This document shows, in pieces, positions 54,346-63,703 of a stretch of 64,000 nucleotides of DNA. Every line of letters begins with the position of its first letter. Position 1 is the stretch's first letter. The stretch is from Irregularibacter muris (GTDB lineage Bacteria; Bacillota; Clostridia; Eubacteriales; Garciellaceae). The stretch is from assembly GCF_024622505.1 (NCBI RefSeq), contig NZ_JANKAS010000002.1, positions 62,001 through 126,000 of the forward strand, in the 5' to 3' direction. The notes under the pieces were generated by a model that did no database searches, was not told the DNA's origin, and saw nothing but the letters and a program-made list of their open reading frames with translations. The translations under genes were made by a program, and so were the position numbers.

Positions 54346-54681
54346 ATGCCCTGGTGTCCAAAATGTAAATCAGAATATAGAAAAGATATAAAAAGGTGCG
54401 ATCAATGTGATATAGATTTAGTGAAAAAGTTAGAAAATGAGGAGCAAGAATTAAATAAGGATAATAGTGAAGAATTATTGATATCCCTTAGTGATAGTAT
54501 GACAGCTGATATGATAGAAGCTAAGCTAGAGGATAGTGGAATTCCCGTATTAAAAAAGCATAAAGGAACAGGAGGGTTTTTAAATATCTATATGGGCTCA
54601 TCAAATTTAGGAGTGGATTTATATGTCCCTTCAAAATTTCTTGAAAAAGCAAAAGAAGTAATTCATTTAGAATTATCTTGA
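54346..54681 (+). CDS. Zinc-ribbon DUF2007-type protein
   Basis: A 111-residue protein: a zinc ribbon CPKCKSEYRKDIKRCDQC at the N-terminus, then a DUF2007-like alpha-beta domain (DMIEAKLEDSGIPVLKKH and VDLYVPSKFLEKA). GAAGGAGG precedes ATG 54346. Its stop codon overlaps the -35 of the downstream riboswitch promoter. Function unknown; DUF2007 proteins may bind signals. Confidence 0.8.
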   Translation: MPWCPKCKSEYRKDIKRCDQCDIDLVKKLENEEQELNKDNSEELLISLSDSMTADMIEAKLEDSGIPVLKKHKGTGGFLNIYMGSSNLGVDLYVPSKFLEKAKEVIHLELS

Positions 54682-54706
54682 AAAACGTAAAAAATAGTCT
54701 TATAAT
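54678..54706 (+). promoter_or_regulatory. Promoter of the fluoride-riboswitch operon
   Basis: TTGAAA (54678-54683), a 17-base spacer and TATAAT (54701-54706). It starts within the preceding stop codon. Confidence 0.8.
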
Positions 54707-54742
54707 ATGAAATATAAAAACATATTCTGGGCACAAATAAAT

Positions 54743-54829
54743 AGGCGATGGTGCTCGCCTTTAAACATTGCAATAGCGCAATTAATGGCTCCTACTTAGA
54801 TCAAAGATGCTCTAAGTAGGAGTTTTTTT
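54743..54829 (+). promoter_or_regulatory. Fluoride riboswitch (crcB motif) with terminator
   Basis: The aptamer shows AGGCGATGGTGCTCGCCT (54743-54760), TTAAAC, a short stem ATTGC/GCAAT, and TAATGGCTCCTAC (54782-54795), the conserved fluoride-motif blocks. CTCCTACTTAGA (54789-54800) then pairs with TCTAAGTAGGAG (54811-54822) ahead of TTTTTTT. The conserved CTCCTAC belongs to both the aptamer and the terminator, so fluoride binding should prevent termination and turn on the downstream transporter. Confidence 0.93.
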
Positions 54830-54881
54830 GGTAAAGCTAGGTAAAACCAGTAGAAAAATTAAAATACTATAGAAAGGGACG

Positions 54882-56066
54882 ATGTTTATGGCACTTAGTT
54901 TAAGTATTGTTATCTTAGCAGGATTATCCTTAAATAAATTATTTGAAAAAATTAATATTCCAGGATTATTAGGTATGCTTTTATTGGGTATTTTAATTGG
55001 ACCTCATGGGGTGAATATTCTCAGCCAGGATATTTTAAATATATCGTCGGATTTAAGAGAAATAGCTCTAATCATTATATTAATACGAGCGGGCCTTGGA
55101 ATAAAAAAGGAAACCCTAAAGCAAGTAGGAATACCTGCTATTAAGATGAGTTGTATCCCTGGATTAGTAGAAGGATTTATCATTGCTTTTGCAGCCCATT
55201 ATATTTTTGATATTTCGTTAATTGAGGGAGGTATATTGGGATTTATTGTTGCTGCTGTATCTCCTGCTGTAATCGTACCCTCTATGCTAGGATTTATCGA
55301 AGCAAGAAAAGGAGAAAAAAAGGGAATTCCCACCCTTATATTAGCTGGAGCATCTATTGATGATGTATTTGCCATCACTGTTTTTTCCAGCTTTTTAGGA
55401 ATATATGGTGGGGAAAAAGTAAATATTGCCATGACCATATTCCGAATACCTCTCTCTATCTTATTGGGGATTGGTATTGGTATGGGTGCATCCCTTATTT
55501 TATTAAGGATATTTAGAAAATATTCTATAAGAGATACCAAGAAGGTTTTGATTATATTGGCAATATCCATTTTCATAACTAGATTTGAAACTGTAGTGAA
55601 GAATTTTGTGCCAATAGCTGGACTATTAGGGGTTATGACTGTAGGTTTTATCCTAGCTGAAAAAAATCAAGGAGTAGCGAAAAGATTATCTGAAAAATTC
55701 AATAAAATTTGGGTGTTTGCTGAATTATTACTATTTGTTCTAGTGGGCGCTCAAGTAAATATATATGTGGCATTGGATGCAGGGTTAAAAGGGATACTTC
55801 TTATAATTATAGGGCTTATAGGAAGAAGTATTGGTGTATTAATATCATTAGCAAGAACAAACCTCAATTGGCAAGAAAAACTATTTTGTATCATCGCCTA
55901 TATACCTAAGGCTACAGTTCAGGCAGCTGTTGGCGCCGTCCCCTTGGCCGCGGGTGTAGAATCAGGTGAATTAATTTTAGCTCTTGCAGTATTAGCAATT
56001 ATCATTACAGCACCCATAGGTGCAATGGGAGTGAGAGTAGCAGGAGAGAGATGGCTAAGTAGTTAA
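54882..56066 (+). CDS. CPA1-type cation:proton antiporter under a fluoride riboswitch
   Basis: A 394-residue membrane transporter with about 12 hydrophobic helices. GLLGMLLLGILIGPHGV and ASIDDVFAITVFSSF (the two acidic residues of the CPA family ND/DD site) identify it as a Na+/H+ antiporter-like protein. AAAGGGA precedes ATG 54882; ATG 54888 is also possible. Its leader is a fluoride riboswitch, so its likely job is coping with fluoride toxicity, either by antiport coupled to fluoride efflux or by pH/ion homeostasis. It is not CrcB/Fluc or ClC-F. Confidence 0.9.
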   Translation: MFMALSLSIVILAGLSLNKLFEKINIPGLLGMLLLGILIGPHGVNILSQDILNISSDLREIALIIILIRAGLGIKKETLKQVGIPAIKMSCIPGLVEGFIIAFAAHYIFDISLIEGGILGFIVAAVSPAVIVPSMLGFIEARKGEKKGIPTLILAGASIDDVFAITVFSSFLGIYGGEKVNIAMTIFRIPLSILLGIGIGMGASLILLRIFRKYSIRDTKKVLIILAISIFITRFETVVKNFVPIAGLLGVMTVGFILAEKNQGVAKRLSEKFNKIWVFAELLLFVLVGAQVNIYVALDAGLKGILLIIIGLIGRSIGVLISLARTNLNWQEKLFCIIAYIPKATVQAAVGAVPLAAGVESGELILALAVLAIIITAPIGAMGVRVAGERWLSS

Positions 56067-56288
56067 AGAAAAAGCAAATTAAAACAAAACTAACGACGAA
56101 AAGTTAACGGATAAGGCATTTTTGCGTTTAAAACATGCTTTTAATGTATCTTTTAAAGGATTTTAAATCCCAGTTATAGAATATTGTAGATTAGATTAAG
56201 AATGAATTTATAGCAGTAATAATGTTTATATTTTCTATCCAAGTAGTTAAATAGGATGTATTAAATTCTTATTAAGGAGGAATTGGAA

Positions 56289-56720
56289 ATGAATAAGATT
56301 ACGTGTATTTGTTTAGGTGTAAGAAGCATGGAAAAATCAATAAAGTTCTATAGAGATAAGTTAGGATTTCAAACAGATGAAAAAGGAAATAATCCTGATG
56401 TAGTGTTCTTTAATACACCTGGAACAAAATTTGAATTATTTCCTTTAGAATTGTTAGCAAAAGACATTAGTGAAGATAATCCCCCAAAAATAGCAAATAG
56501 CTTTGCTGGAATCACATTGGCATATAATGTTGAACAAAAAGAAGATGTGGATAAGATTATCGCGTTAGCTAGAAATGCTGGTGCAGAAATAGTTAAAGAA
56601 CCCCAAGATGTCTTTTGGGGTGGGTATCATGCGTATTTTGCTGACTTGGATGGCTATTACTGGGAAGTCGCTTGGGGTCCGAATTTTAAATATGATACTA
56701 ATGGTATGCTTGTTCTTTAA
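56289..56720 (+). CDS. VOC/glyoxalase family protein
   Basis: A 143-residue vicinal oxygen chelate protein. Two beta-alpha-beta-beta-beta modules are seen (ITCICLGVRSMEKSIKFYRDK and YHAYFADLDGYYWEVAWGPN). ATG 56289 follows AAGGAGG. Function may be isomerase, dioxygenase or antibiotic binding; no context helps. Confidence 0.88.
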   Translation: MNKITCICLGVRSMEKSIKFYRDKLGFQTDEKGNNPDVVFFNTPGTKFELFPLELLAKDISEDNPPKIANSFAGITLAYNVEQKEDVDKIIALARNAGAEIVKEPQDVFWGGYHAYFADLDGYYWEVAWGPNFKYDTNGMLVL

Positions 56721-56853
56721 CAGGGAAGTCTTATAAGAAATCCTAATCTATTCAAAAAGTTAAATAGAATTTAGTGTGCGTATGATTTCTCTTTTATGTC
56801 ATAATAGGGAGATAATGGGGAATAAAGACGAATATTATATGAGGTGAACAGGA

Positions 56854-57324
56854 GTGAAAATTGAATCAATAAATCAATCTAATATTGAGATTGCTTCCAT
56901 TGTGTTTTCTGAAAGCTGGAAGTATTCTCATAAAGGAATTGTTTCAGAGGAATTTTGTTTGAAATTTACTCCTGGACGGCAAAAAAATGTATTGCAACAA
57001 CATATATTTAAGGGACATCATTGTTTTATTGGTTTTCATAACAAAAAGGCGGTGGGTGTACTCATTCTTGACTACGATACAAATGAATTAATTTCTATTT
57101 ATATTTCGCCGGATTCACTGCATAAGGGCTATGGTAGCCAATTGATTTCTTTTGCTTTAGACAAACTAGATAGTGAACGAGAAATAAATCTGATTGTGAT
57201 GAATGTCAATAAAAACGCCAGAAAATTTTATGAAAAAAATGGGTTCCAATTTTGCGGAAAAACAAAGATTTTATCTAGAGAAAAAAATTTAAGTGAATTA
57301 ACCTATAGCTATCGAGGCCTATAA
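56854..57324 (+). CDS. GNAT family N-acetyltransferase
   Basis: A 156-residue acetyltransferase. The acetyl-CoA motif is ISPDSLHKGYGSQLISFAL and NKNARKFYEKNGF. GTG 56854 follows AGGTGAACAGGAG. Substrate unknown. Confidence 0.88.
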   Translation: MKIESINQSNIEIASIVFSESWKYSHKGIVSEEFCLKFTPGRQKNVLQQHIFKGHHCFIGFHNKKAVGVLILDYDTNELISIYISPDSLHKGYGSQLISFALDKLDSEREINLIVMNVNKNARKFYEKNGFQFCGKTKILSREKNLSELTYSYRGL

Positions 57325-57565
57325 GTATAGGAGAAAAATATACAGGAATAAAATTTTTAAGAAAGGGGCTTTAGGCAGATACTTTTATCTTTTTATGGCA
57401 ATAATTATAGCCATTATTGAGAATGAATATAGGTGAATAGAGAAAACTATTATACAATAGGCTACAAATGGTTAAAATGATTAAAGCAGGGTAAGAAACT
57501 TTAGACAAATAAAGTTTTATAATAAAATGGAATAGGGAATAAGATGAAGAAAGGAAAGATGAGAA

Positions 57566-60493
57566 ATGCAACTAGAAGTAAATCAAATTTATCACGGTTT
57601 TACACTTTTAGAGGAGAAAGAAATAAAAGAGTTGAATGGAATAGGACGACTTTTTCATCATGAAAAAAGCGGTGCTCAATTATATCATATAGAGAATGAG
57701 GATGATAATAAAGTTTTTTCCATTAGTTTTAGAACACCCCCCCAAGATAGTACTGGAGTACCTCATATATTAGAACATTCTGTATTATGTGGTTCCAGAA
57801 AATTCCCAACAAAAGAACCTTTTGTAGAATTGGCTAAAGGCTCGTTAAACACTTTCTTAAATGCCATGACTTTTCCTGATAAGACCATGTATCCCATCGC
57901 CAGTAAGAATGATAAGGACTTTCTGAATTTGATGGATGTATATCTAGATGCTGTGCTCTATCCCAATATCTATAAAAAACCAGAAATTCTGAAACAAGAA
58001 GGATGGCATTATGAAATAGAGGATCCCCAAGATGAGATTACATATAAAGGGGTAGTTTATAATGAGATGAAGGGAGCTTTTTCTTCTCCTGAGTCTGTAT
58101 TGTTTAGAAAAGTACAGGAAGCCTTGTTCCCTGATTCTCCTTATGGAGTAGAATCTGGTGGAGATCCTGAAGTTATCCCTGAACTCACTCAAGAACAGTT
58201 TTTAGCCTTCCATAAAAACTATTACCATCCATCGAATAGCTATATTTATTTATATGGAAATGGAGATATAGTAAAGCATTTACAGTTTATTAATGAGGAG
58301 TATTTAAAAGATTTTGACAAAATTCAAGTGGATTCAGAGATTCCTTTGCAAAAGCCCTTTGAACAACCTAAAGAGTTGACTATAGACTACCCAATATCTA
58401 GGGGAGAAAGAGAAGAGGATAAAACTTTTCTTAGCCTGAGTTTTGTAGTAGGCAACTCTACAGATGCGGAACTTTATTTAGCTTTTGAGATTCTAAATTA
58501 TCTTCTTTTACAAAGTAATTCTGCACCTCTAAAAAGGGCTTTAATAGACGCTCAATTGGGAAAAGAGGTTATTGGATCCTATGATGGTAGTATATTGCAA
58601 CCCATCTTCAATATTGTTATAAAAAACTCTAATGAAAGTATGAAAGAGAAATTTAAACAAGTCGTATTTGAAACCTTAGAAAAATTGGTTAAGGAAGGAA
58701 TCGATAAAAAACTTATTGAAGCAGCCATTAATATTAATGAATTTCATTTAAGGGAAGCAGAAGAAGCAGGATATCCTAAGGGATTGATGTATGGGATTGA
58801 AATCATGGACAGTTGGTTATATGGGAAAAAACCTTCAATGCATTTAGAATATGAAGAAAATCTAAATAAGATTAAGAAAGCTTTACAAAATGATTATTTT
58901 GAAAAGATCATAGAGAAATATCTATTAAACAATGCTCATAGTGCTTTATTGGTGGTAAAACCTAAAAAAGGATTACTCGAGGAAAAGGAAAGAGAAGTAC
59001 AGAAAAAGCTAGTTAAATATAAGGCGCAATTATCCAAAGAAGAAATTGAGCAATTAATTAATGAAACTAAGAAATTACGTGAAATGCAGACTACTCCAGA
59101 TTCTAAGGAAAATCTAAATAGCATACCTCTTTTATCTTTAGAAGATATTGACACAGAACCTGAAGAATTGCCTCTAATAGAAACAAAGGAAAGAGATATT
59201 GATTTATTGATACATCCTTTATTTACTAATAGCATAGCCTATGTACACATGTATTTTGATCTTAGTTCTATACCAGAAAACTTATTACCTTATGCATCCT
59301 TACTTTCTCAGGTGTTGGGTAAGATAGATACGGAACAATATAGCTATGAAGATCTAAGTAATGAAATAAACATTCATACTGGGGGAATACAATATGGTCT
59401 TCAAGCCTTTGGGGAAAATGGAACAGATGACCAATATTACCCTAAATTCATAGTAAACTCTAAGGCCTTAGTAGACAAAATTCCAAAACTACATTCATTA
59501 ATCAATGAAATGGTTACAAAGACAAAGTTTGAAGAGGATAAGAGATTAAAGGAGATTATCCAAGAGACTGTATCTAGGTTAGAAAGAAGAATTTTAAGCC
59601 AGGGTCATGCAGTAGTGGCCAACAGACTATATTCTTATTTCTCCCCCATAGGTAATTATTTAGAAAGATTACAGGGGATTGACTATTATCAATTTTTATG
59701 CGGGCTGGAAAGTGATTTTGAGGGTAAAAAATCAGAGATAAAAGAAAATCTGGCGAAAGTAGCTCAATTAATCTTTAATAAAAATCAATTGTTAATTAGC
59801 CTTACAACCGATGAAAAGGATGTGGAGAACTTTACAAAACACCTCCCTACCTTAATCAATAATTTAAGTAACAAGGAAAATAAGGCTGTCCAATATTCCT
59901 TTGCGTTATCGCCTAAAAATGAAGGGTTTATGACCTCCAGCGAAATCCAATATGTGGGCAAGGGATACAACTTTAAGAAATTAGGATATTCTTATCATGG
60001 CTCTTTGCAGGTACTTAAGACTATTGTGAGTTTAGACTATTTATGGAATACCATTAGAGTGCGGGGAGGAGCCTATGGAGCTTTCTTTAATATAGGCAGA
60101 GACGGCAATATGTTTTTAGGTTCCTATAGAGATCCAAATCTAATTGAAAGCTTACAGGCCTACGATGGCACGGCGGAATATCTGAAAAACTTTAGTACAG
60201 ATGAAAGAGAAATGAGAAAATATATTATTGGTACCGTCAGTCGATTGGATACTCCCCTGACCAATGCCATGAAAGGCGAGGTGGCAACAGCCAGGTATAT
60301 TAGACACATTTTCCACGAAGATATTCGAAAAGAAAGAGAAGAAGTGTTGGGCACTACAGATCAAGATATTAGAGATGCCTTTAAATTGGTAGGAGATGTC
60401 ATGAAGGAAAATTACCTGTGTGTGCTGGGCAATGAAAATAAAATATCGGCTAATAAAGAAGTGTTTAAAGAGTTAGTTGATTTATTTAAATAA
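57566..60493 (+). CDS. Insulinase-type M16C metallopeptidase (presequence protease-like)
   Basis: A 975-residue zinc peptidase. The inverted zinc motif H67-I-L-E-H71 (GVPHILEHSVLCGSRKFP) is intact, with the downstream Glu in YNEMKGAFSSPE. The M16C central domain is followed by an inactive C-terminal M16 half, giving the chamber that degrades peptides up to ~65 residues. Length is typical of bacterial PreP/Hyp proteins. It has no signal peptide, so it acts in the cytosol on short peptides. It lies alone with its own strong terminator. Confidence 0.94.
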   Translation: MQLEVNQIYHGFTLLEEKEIKELNGIGRLFHHEKSGAQLYHIENEDDNKVFSISFRTPPQDSTGVPHILEHSVLCGSRKFPTKEPFVELAKGSLNTFLNAMTFPDKTMYPIASKNDKDFLNLMDVYLDAVLYPNIYKKPEILKQEGWHYEIEDPQDEITYKGVVYNEMKGAFSSPESVLFRKVQEALFPDSPYGVESGGDPEVIPELTQEQFLAFHKNYYHPSNSYIYLYGNGDIVKHLQFINEEYLKDFDKIQVDSEIPLQKPFEQPKELTIDYPISRGEREEDKTFLSLSFVVGNSTDAELYLAFEILNYLLLQSNSAPLKRALIDAQLGKEVIGSYDGSILQPIFNIVIKNSNESMKEKFKQVVFETLEKLVKEGIDKKLIEAAININEFHLREAEEAGYPKGLMYGIEIMDSWLYGKKPSMHLEYEENLNKIKKALQNDYFEKIIEKYLLNNAHSALLVVKPKKGLLEEKEREVQKKLVKYKAQLSKEEIEQLINETKKLREMQTTPDSKENLNSIPLLSLEDIDTEPEELPLIETKERDIDLLIHPLFTNSIAYVHMYFDLSSIPENLLPYASLLSQVLGKIDTEQYSYEDLSNEINIHTGGIQYGLQAFGENGTDDQYYPKFIVNSKALVDKIPKLHSLINEMVTKTKFEEDKRLKEIIQETVSRLERRILSQGHAVVANRLYSYFSPIGNYLERLQGIDYYQFLCGLESDFEGKKSEIKENLAKVAQLIFNKNQLLISLTTDEKDVENFTKHLPTLINNLSNKENKAVQYSFALSPKNEGFMTSSEIQYVGKGYNFKKLGYSYHGSLQVLKTIVSLDYLWNTIRVRGGAYGAFFNIGRDGNMFLGSYRDPNLIESLQAYDGTAEYLKNFSTDEREMRKYIIGTVSRLDTPLTNAMKGEVATARYIRHIFHEDIRKEREEVLGTTDQDIRDAFKLVGDVMKENYLCVLGNENKISANKEVFKELVDLFK

Positions 60494-60499
60494 CCTAAA

Positions 60500-60543
60500 A
60501 ATAATAAAGGAATGGGAAAAAATTTTCCCATTCCTTTATTATT
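60500..60543 (+). terminator. Long terminator hairpin after the M16C gene
   Basis: A 21-bp perfect stem (60500-60520 with 60523-60543) with an AA loop and a T-rich right arm. Confidence 0.9.
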
Positions 60544-60597
60544 TGTTAAAATACAAAGAGAATATAGATACCCCAATTCAGTTAAGGAGGATTTTCA

Positions 60598-60882
60598 TTG
60601 CCCTATACATACATGGTGAAATGTAGTGATGGTACATATTATACAGGCTGGACTACTGATGTTGATAAGAGAACCCAAACCCATAATCGTGGCAAAGGTG
60701 CCAAATATACCCGTAGCAAATTGCCAGTGGAGTTAGTTTATTATGAATGGCATGATACCCGAAGTTTAGCCCAGAAGCGAGAAGCAATAGTAAGAAAGCT
60801 TAGTAGAAAAAGGAAGGAAGAACTGATAAAAACATTCAATGAAGGGAAAAATATTCGTAAAAATAAGGATAAAGGAGTGTAG
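60598..60882 (+). CDS. GIY-YIG nuclease superfamily protein (UPF0213)
   Basis: A 94-residue protein with the GIY-YIG fold: YTYMVKCSDGTYYTGWTTDV then LVYYEWHDTRSLAQKREAI. The second motif is YTG in place of YIG. Such UPF0213 proteins are thought to act on DNA or as repair nucleases but are little studied. TTG 60598 follows AAGGAGG. It overlaps no gene and is 6 bases from the GmhB-like gene. Confidence 0.9.
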   Translation: MPYTYMVKCSDGTYYTGWTTDVDKRTQTHNRGKGAKYTRSKLPVELVYYEWHDTRSLAQKREAIVRKLSRKRKEELIKTFNEGKNIRKNKDKGV

Positions 60883-60888
60883 GATTTT

Positions 60889-61389
60889 ATGCTCAAGGCA
60901 TTGTTTTTAGATCGAGATGGTGTCATTAATGACAATAAAAAACATGTAAATCAACCACAGGATTTAATTATTTATCAGGAAGCCAAAGAAGCTCTAAGTC
61001 TAGCTTATCAATCTGGATTTATCCTATTTGTGGTGACCAATCAAGGAGGAATAGAAAGAGGATATTTTAAGCCTGAGGATTTAGAAAGAATCCATCAAAG
61101 ATTGAAACAAGAGTTATTTCCCTATTGTAAAATAGAGGAGATCGTGTATTGCCCTGATTTTAATAAAGACTCTCCTTGCCGGAAGCCCAACCCTGGAATG
61201 ATAGTAGATCTTTTGAATAGATATCCCATTGATAGTAGAGAAAGCTGGATGATTGGAGATAGAAATACAGATATATTAGCGGGAAAGATGGCAGGTTGTA
61301 AAACCGCTAAAATAGGAGCAGCTTTTAAAGAAGCTGATATCCAAGGAGAAAATTTATTGGAGGTGGTACGACAAATACTATCCTGCTAA
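60889..61389 (+). CDS. HAD-IIIA phosphatase, GmhB/HisB-like
   Basis: A 166-residue HAD phosphatase. LFLDRDGVIND has the nucleophile and acid D; VTNQGGI and GDRNTDILAG are motifs II and IV. The cysteine pair in VYCPDFNKDSPCRKP marks the D-glycero-D-manno-heptose 1,7-bisphosphatase (GmhB) type with a bound zinc. No other heptose genes are nearby. ATG 60889 follows AAAGGAG. Confidence 0.9.
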   Translation: MLKALFLDRDGVINDNKKHVNQPQDLIIYQEAKEALSLAYQSGFILFVVTNQGGIERGYFKPEDLERIHQRLKQELFPYCKIEEIVYCPDFNKDSPCRKPNPGMIVDLLNRYPIDSRESWMIGDRNTDILAGKMAGCKTAKIGAAFKEADIQGENLLEVVRQILSC

Positions 61390-61536
61390 AAAAATGGTGG
61401 TTTAACATGCAACTTTTATTGAAGTGGAGCTATTAATGTATAAGAGAATATTCTTGCGGGAAAATATTATGTTATGATAAATGGGCAAATAGAATGATAA
61501 AGGAACATTTTACTTGACCACAAAGGAGAGAAAAAC

Positions 61537-62877
61537 TTGAAAAGAACAATAGGCATTATTTTATTACTCATATTTCTATTTGGTTTTACGGGTATAGAAG
61601 CTTTGGCAACAGAGGACAACCAGCCCTCAATAACCGTAAGTGCAGAAGGCGCAGTGTTAATAGAACAGGGAACTGGAGAGGTTTTATTCCAAAAAGAGAT
61701 GGATAAGAAAATGTATCCTGCCAGTACCACCAAAATTATGACGGCTTTATTAGCTATTGAATACGGAGATTTGGATGAGGTAGTTACTCTGGGAAAAGAA
61801 GTAGAAAGTATTTCAGAAGATAGTAGTAGAGCTGATTTATTTGCAGGACAAAAATTACCATTATCCCAACTACTTTATGGACTCATGTTGCCCTCAGGTA
61901 ATGATGCTGCTAATGCCATAGCTGTACATATTGCAAAAAAGACAAGTAACAATCCTTCTCTAACAGAAGAGCAAGCAATAAAAGAATTTGCACAACTTAT
62001 GAATAAAAAAGTCAAGGAAATTGGGGCAGAACATACACATTTTGTCAATCCCCATGGCTATCATGATGAAGACCATTATACTACTCCCTTGGATATGGCG
62101 ATGATTTCTAGGGAAGCTATGAAAAATCAAATTTTTAGAAAGATCGTGAAAACTCCTCAGCTTTTCTACAGGACCTCTAAGGACTTAGAAAATAATGAAG
62201 AGGAAGAAAGATCCTGGCAAAATAGCAATGAGTTAATTCAACAGGGAAGTAGGAATTTTTACCCCTATGCCCAGGGCATCAAAACCGGTAGAACTACGTC
62301 AGCTGGGAGATGTTTAGTATCATCGGCAGTAAAGGAGGACGTAAATGTTATCGCAGTCGTGTTTAAAAGTACTGAAGGTGATGTATGGGGTGATTCTACT
62401 AAATTATTATCCTACGGCATAGAAAATTTTAAACATCACGTCTTTGCCCAAAAAGAGGAGATCATTACAAAAGTCAAAATAAAAAATGCCCATCCTAAAG
62501 ACCCAAAGGAAATGGAAATCATTACCGAAAAGGATATAAAAGGCTTAATAAAAAAAGAAGATATTCCAAAAGTTAATAAAAAGATAGAGTCGGAGGATAA
62601 TCAAGAGATTCAATCTAGCAAATTCCAAGCTCCTATTGAAAAGGGTGAAAAGGTGGGGGAAATTACTTACTTTTTAGGGGATAAAGTAGTTGCCAAGGGA
62701 AATTTAGTGGCAAAGGAAAGTATAAGAAAAAAAGGTTTTTTCAAAGCCTATTGGTGGATATTTATCCTTGCTTTGCCTATTCTATTTATTATTATGAATA
62801 GAAATGCACAAGCCAAAAGGAGAAAAAACAGGGCACGAAGAAAAAAGTATAGATTTAATGGACAAAAAAGAAACTAG
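61537..62877 (+). CDS. D-alanyl-D-alanine carboxypeptidase (DacF/DacA type)
   Basis: A 446-residue exported low-mass penicillin-binding protein. The signal peptide spans about residues 1-25. The catalytic motifs are S63-T-T-K66, S120-G-N122 and K249-T-G251. The C-terminal half is the PBP5-type beta domain and a final membrane helix (about 405-425) followed by a very basic tail. It trims the terminal D-Ala from peptidoglycan stems. TTG 61537 follows AAAGGAG. The long basic C-terminus is typical of clostridial DacF-like enzymes. Confidence 0.93.
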   Translation: MKRTIGIILLLIFLFGFTGIEALATEDNQPSITVSAEGAVLIEQGTGEVLFQKEMDKKMYPASTTKIMTALLAIEYGDLDEVVTLGKEVESISEDSSRADLFAGQKLPLSQLLYGLMLPSGNDAANAIAVHIAKKTSNNPSLTEEQAIKEFAQLMNKKVKEIGAEHTHFVNPHGYHDEDHYTTPLDMAMISREAMKNQIFRKIVKTPQLFYRTSKDLENNEEEERSWQNSNELIQQGSRNFYPYAQGIKTGRTTSAGRCLVSSAVKEDVNVIAVVFKSTEGDVWGDSTKLLSYGIENFKHHVFAQKEEIITKVKIKNAHPKDPKEMEIITEKDIKGLIKKEDIPKVNKKIESEDNQEIQSSKFQAPIEKGEKVGEITYFLGDKVVAKGNLVAKESIRKKGFFKAYWWIFILALPILFIIMNRNAQAKRRKNRARRKKYRFNGQKRN

Positions 62878-62907
62878 TGCAAATTGCCTAGCTTCTTTTT
62901 TGTCTTT
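62861..62907. terminator. Bidirectional terminator between dacF and rpsD
   Basis: GACAAAAAAGAA and CTAG on the left pair with CTAG and TTCTTTTTTGTC on the right. T runs on each strand suit the converging genes. Confidence 0.8.
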
Positions 62908-62908
62908 A

Positions 62909-63484
62909 TTATTTTGAATAATATTCTATAATCTTTGAATCAATGATCTCTATAGGAAGTTCATCCCTTAGAGGCAGTCTGGTTAGTCTGCCAGAAAAAT
63001 TATCGATATCCTTATCAAGATAAGGTAAGAAAGTATTTGAATTTTTAAAATTATCCGCAAAAATATCGTTTTTTCTGGAAGATTCTTTTAGGGAAATGAC
63101 ATCTCCTACATTGACAGCCAAGGAAGGGCGGTCAATTTTCTGGCCGTTTACTAAGATATGTCCATGCACCACCATTTGTCTTGCCTGTCTCAAGGATGAG
63201 CCAAATCCTAATCTATATACCAGATTGTCTAATCTCATTTCTAACATTTGAGTCAATACTTCTCCGGGATTTTGACGAGATTTTAATGATTTATTTACAT
63301 AAATTCTAAACTGTTTTTCTAATAACCCGTAGTATGTCTTTAGTTTTTGTTTTTCTAATAATTGTTCTCCGTATTCTGAGTGCTTATGTTTTTTTACCCC
63401 TCTGTTTAATGCCTTAGGGTGTCCGAAAACATCAACACCAAGATGTCTTGATAATTTAAATCTAGGACCCATAGGTCTAGCCAA
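62909..63484 (-). CDS. rpsD: Ribosomal protein S4, cysteine-free paralogue
   Basis: A 191-residue S4. The family core KHSEYGEQLLEKQKLKTYYGLLEKQF, the S4 RNA-binding domain (EMRLDNLVYRLGFGSSLRQARQMVVHGHI) and the C-terminal PIEIIDSKIIEYYSK are present. The N-terminus, MARPMGPRFKLSRHLG, has no cysteines, unlike zinc-binding S4 forms that carry four. It lies outside the usual alpha operon and starts at TTG 63484 with AAGGAGG upstream. Its promoter abuts a perfect Fur-family operator. It is likely a zinc-independent copy; whether another rpsD exists cannot be seen here. Confidence 0.93.
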   Translation of the reverse strand: MARPMGPRFKLSRHLGVDVFGHPKALNRGVKKHKHSEYGEQLLEKQKLKTYYGLLEKQFRIYVNKSLKSRQNPGEVLTQMLEMRLDNLVYRLGFGSSLRQARQMVVHGHILVNGQKIDRPSLAVNVGDVISLKESSRKNDIFADNFKNSNTFLPYLDKDIDNFSGRLTRLPLRDELPIEIIDSKIIEYYSK

Positions 63485-63544
63485 TAGTATTCCTCCTTAA
63501 AATAATGAAAGTTAAATATTGACGTGCCAGCTAGCCTATAAACT

Positions 63545-63588
63545 AGAATAACATAATTATCCCTAAATGTAAATGATAATTATTATCA
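63545..63588 (-). promoter_or_regulatory. rpsD promoter with perfect Fur-family box
   Basis: On the minus strand TTTACA (63573-63568), a 17-base spacer and TATTCT (63550-63545). Directly upstream of the -35 is TGATAAT-T-ATTATCA (63574-63588), a perfect 7-1-7 site identical to the Bacillus Fur consensus. A bound Fur, Zur or PerR family repressor would overlap the promoter. Confidence 0.8.
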
Positions 63589-63703
63589 AATAAAAAAGAT
63601 TACATCAAATATCGAGTAAAGATCTTGATTTTACGAGGAAAAAACAGCAAGTCAATAGAGCATTTCAAAAAATTACCAAGATATTTTTTGAATAGATAAT
63701 TTC

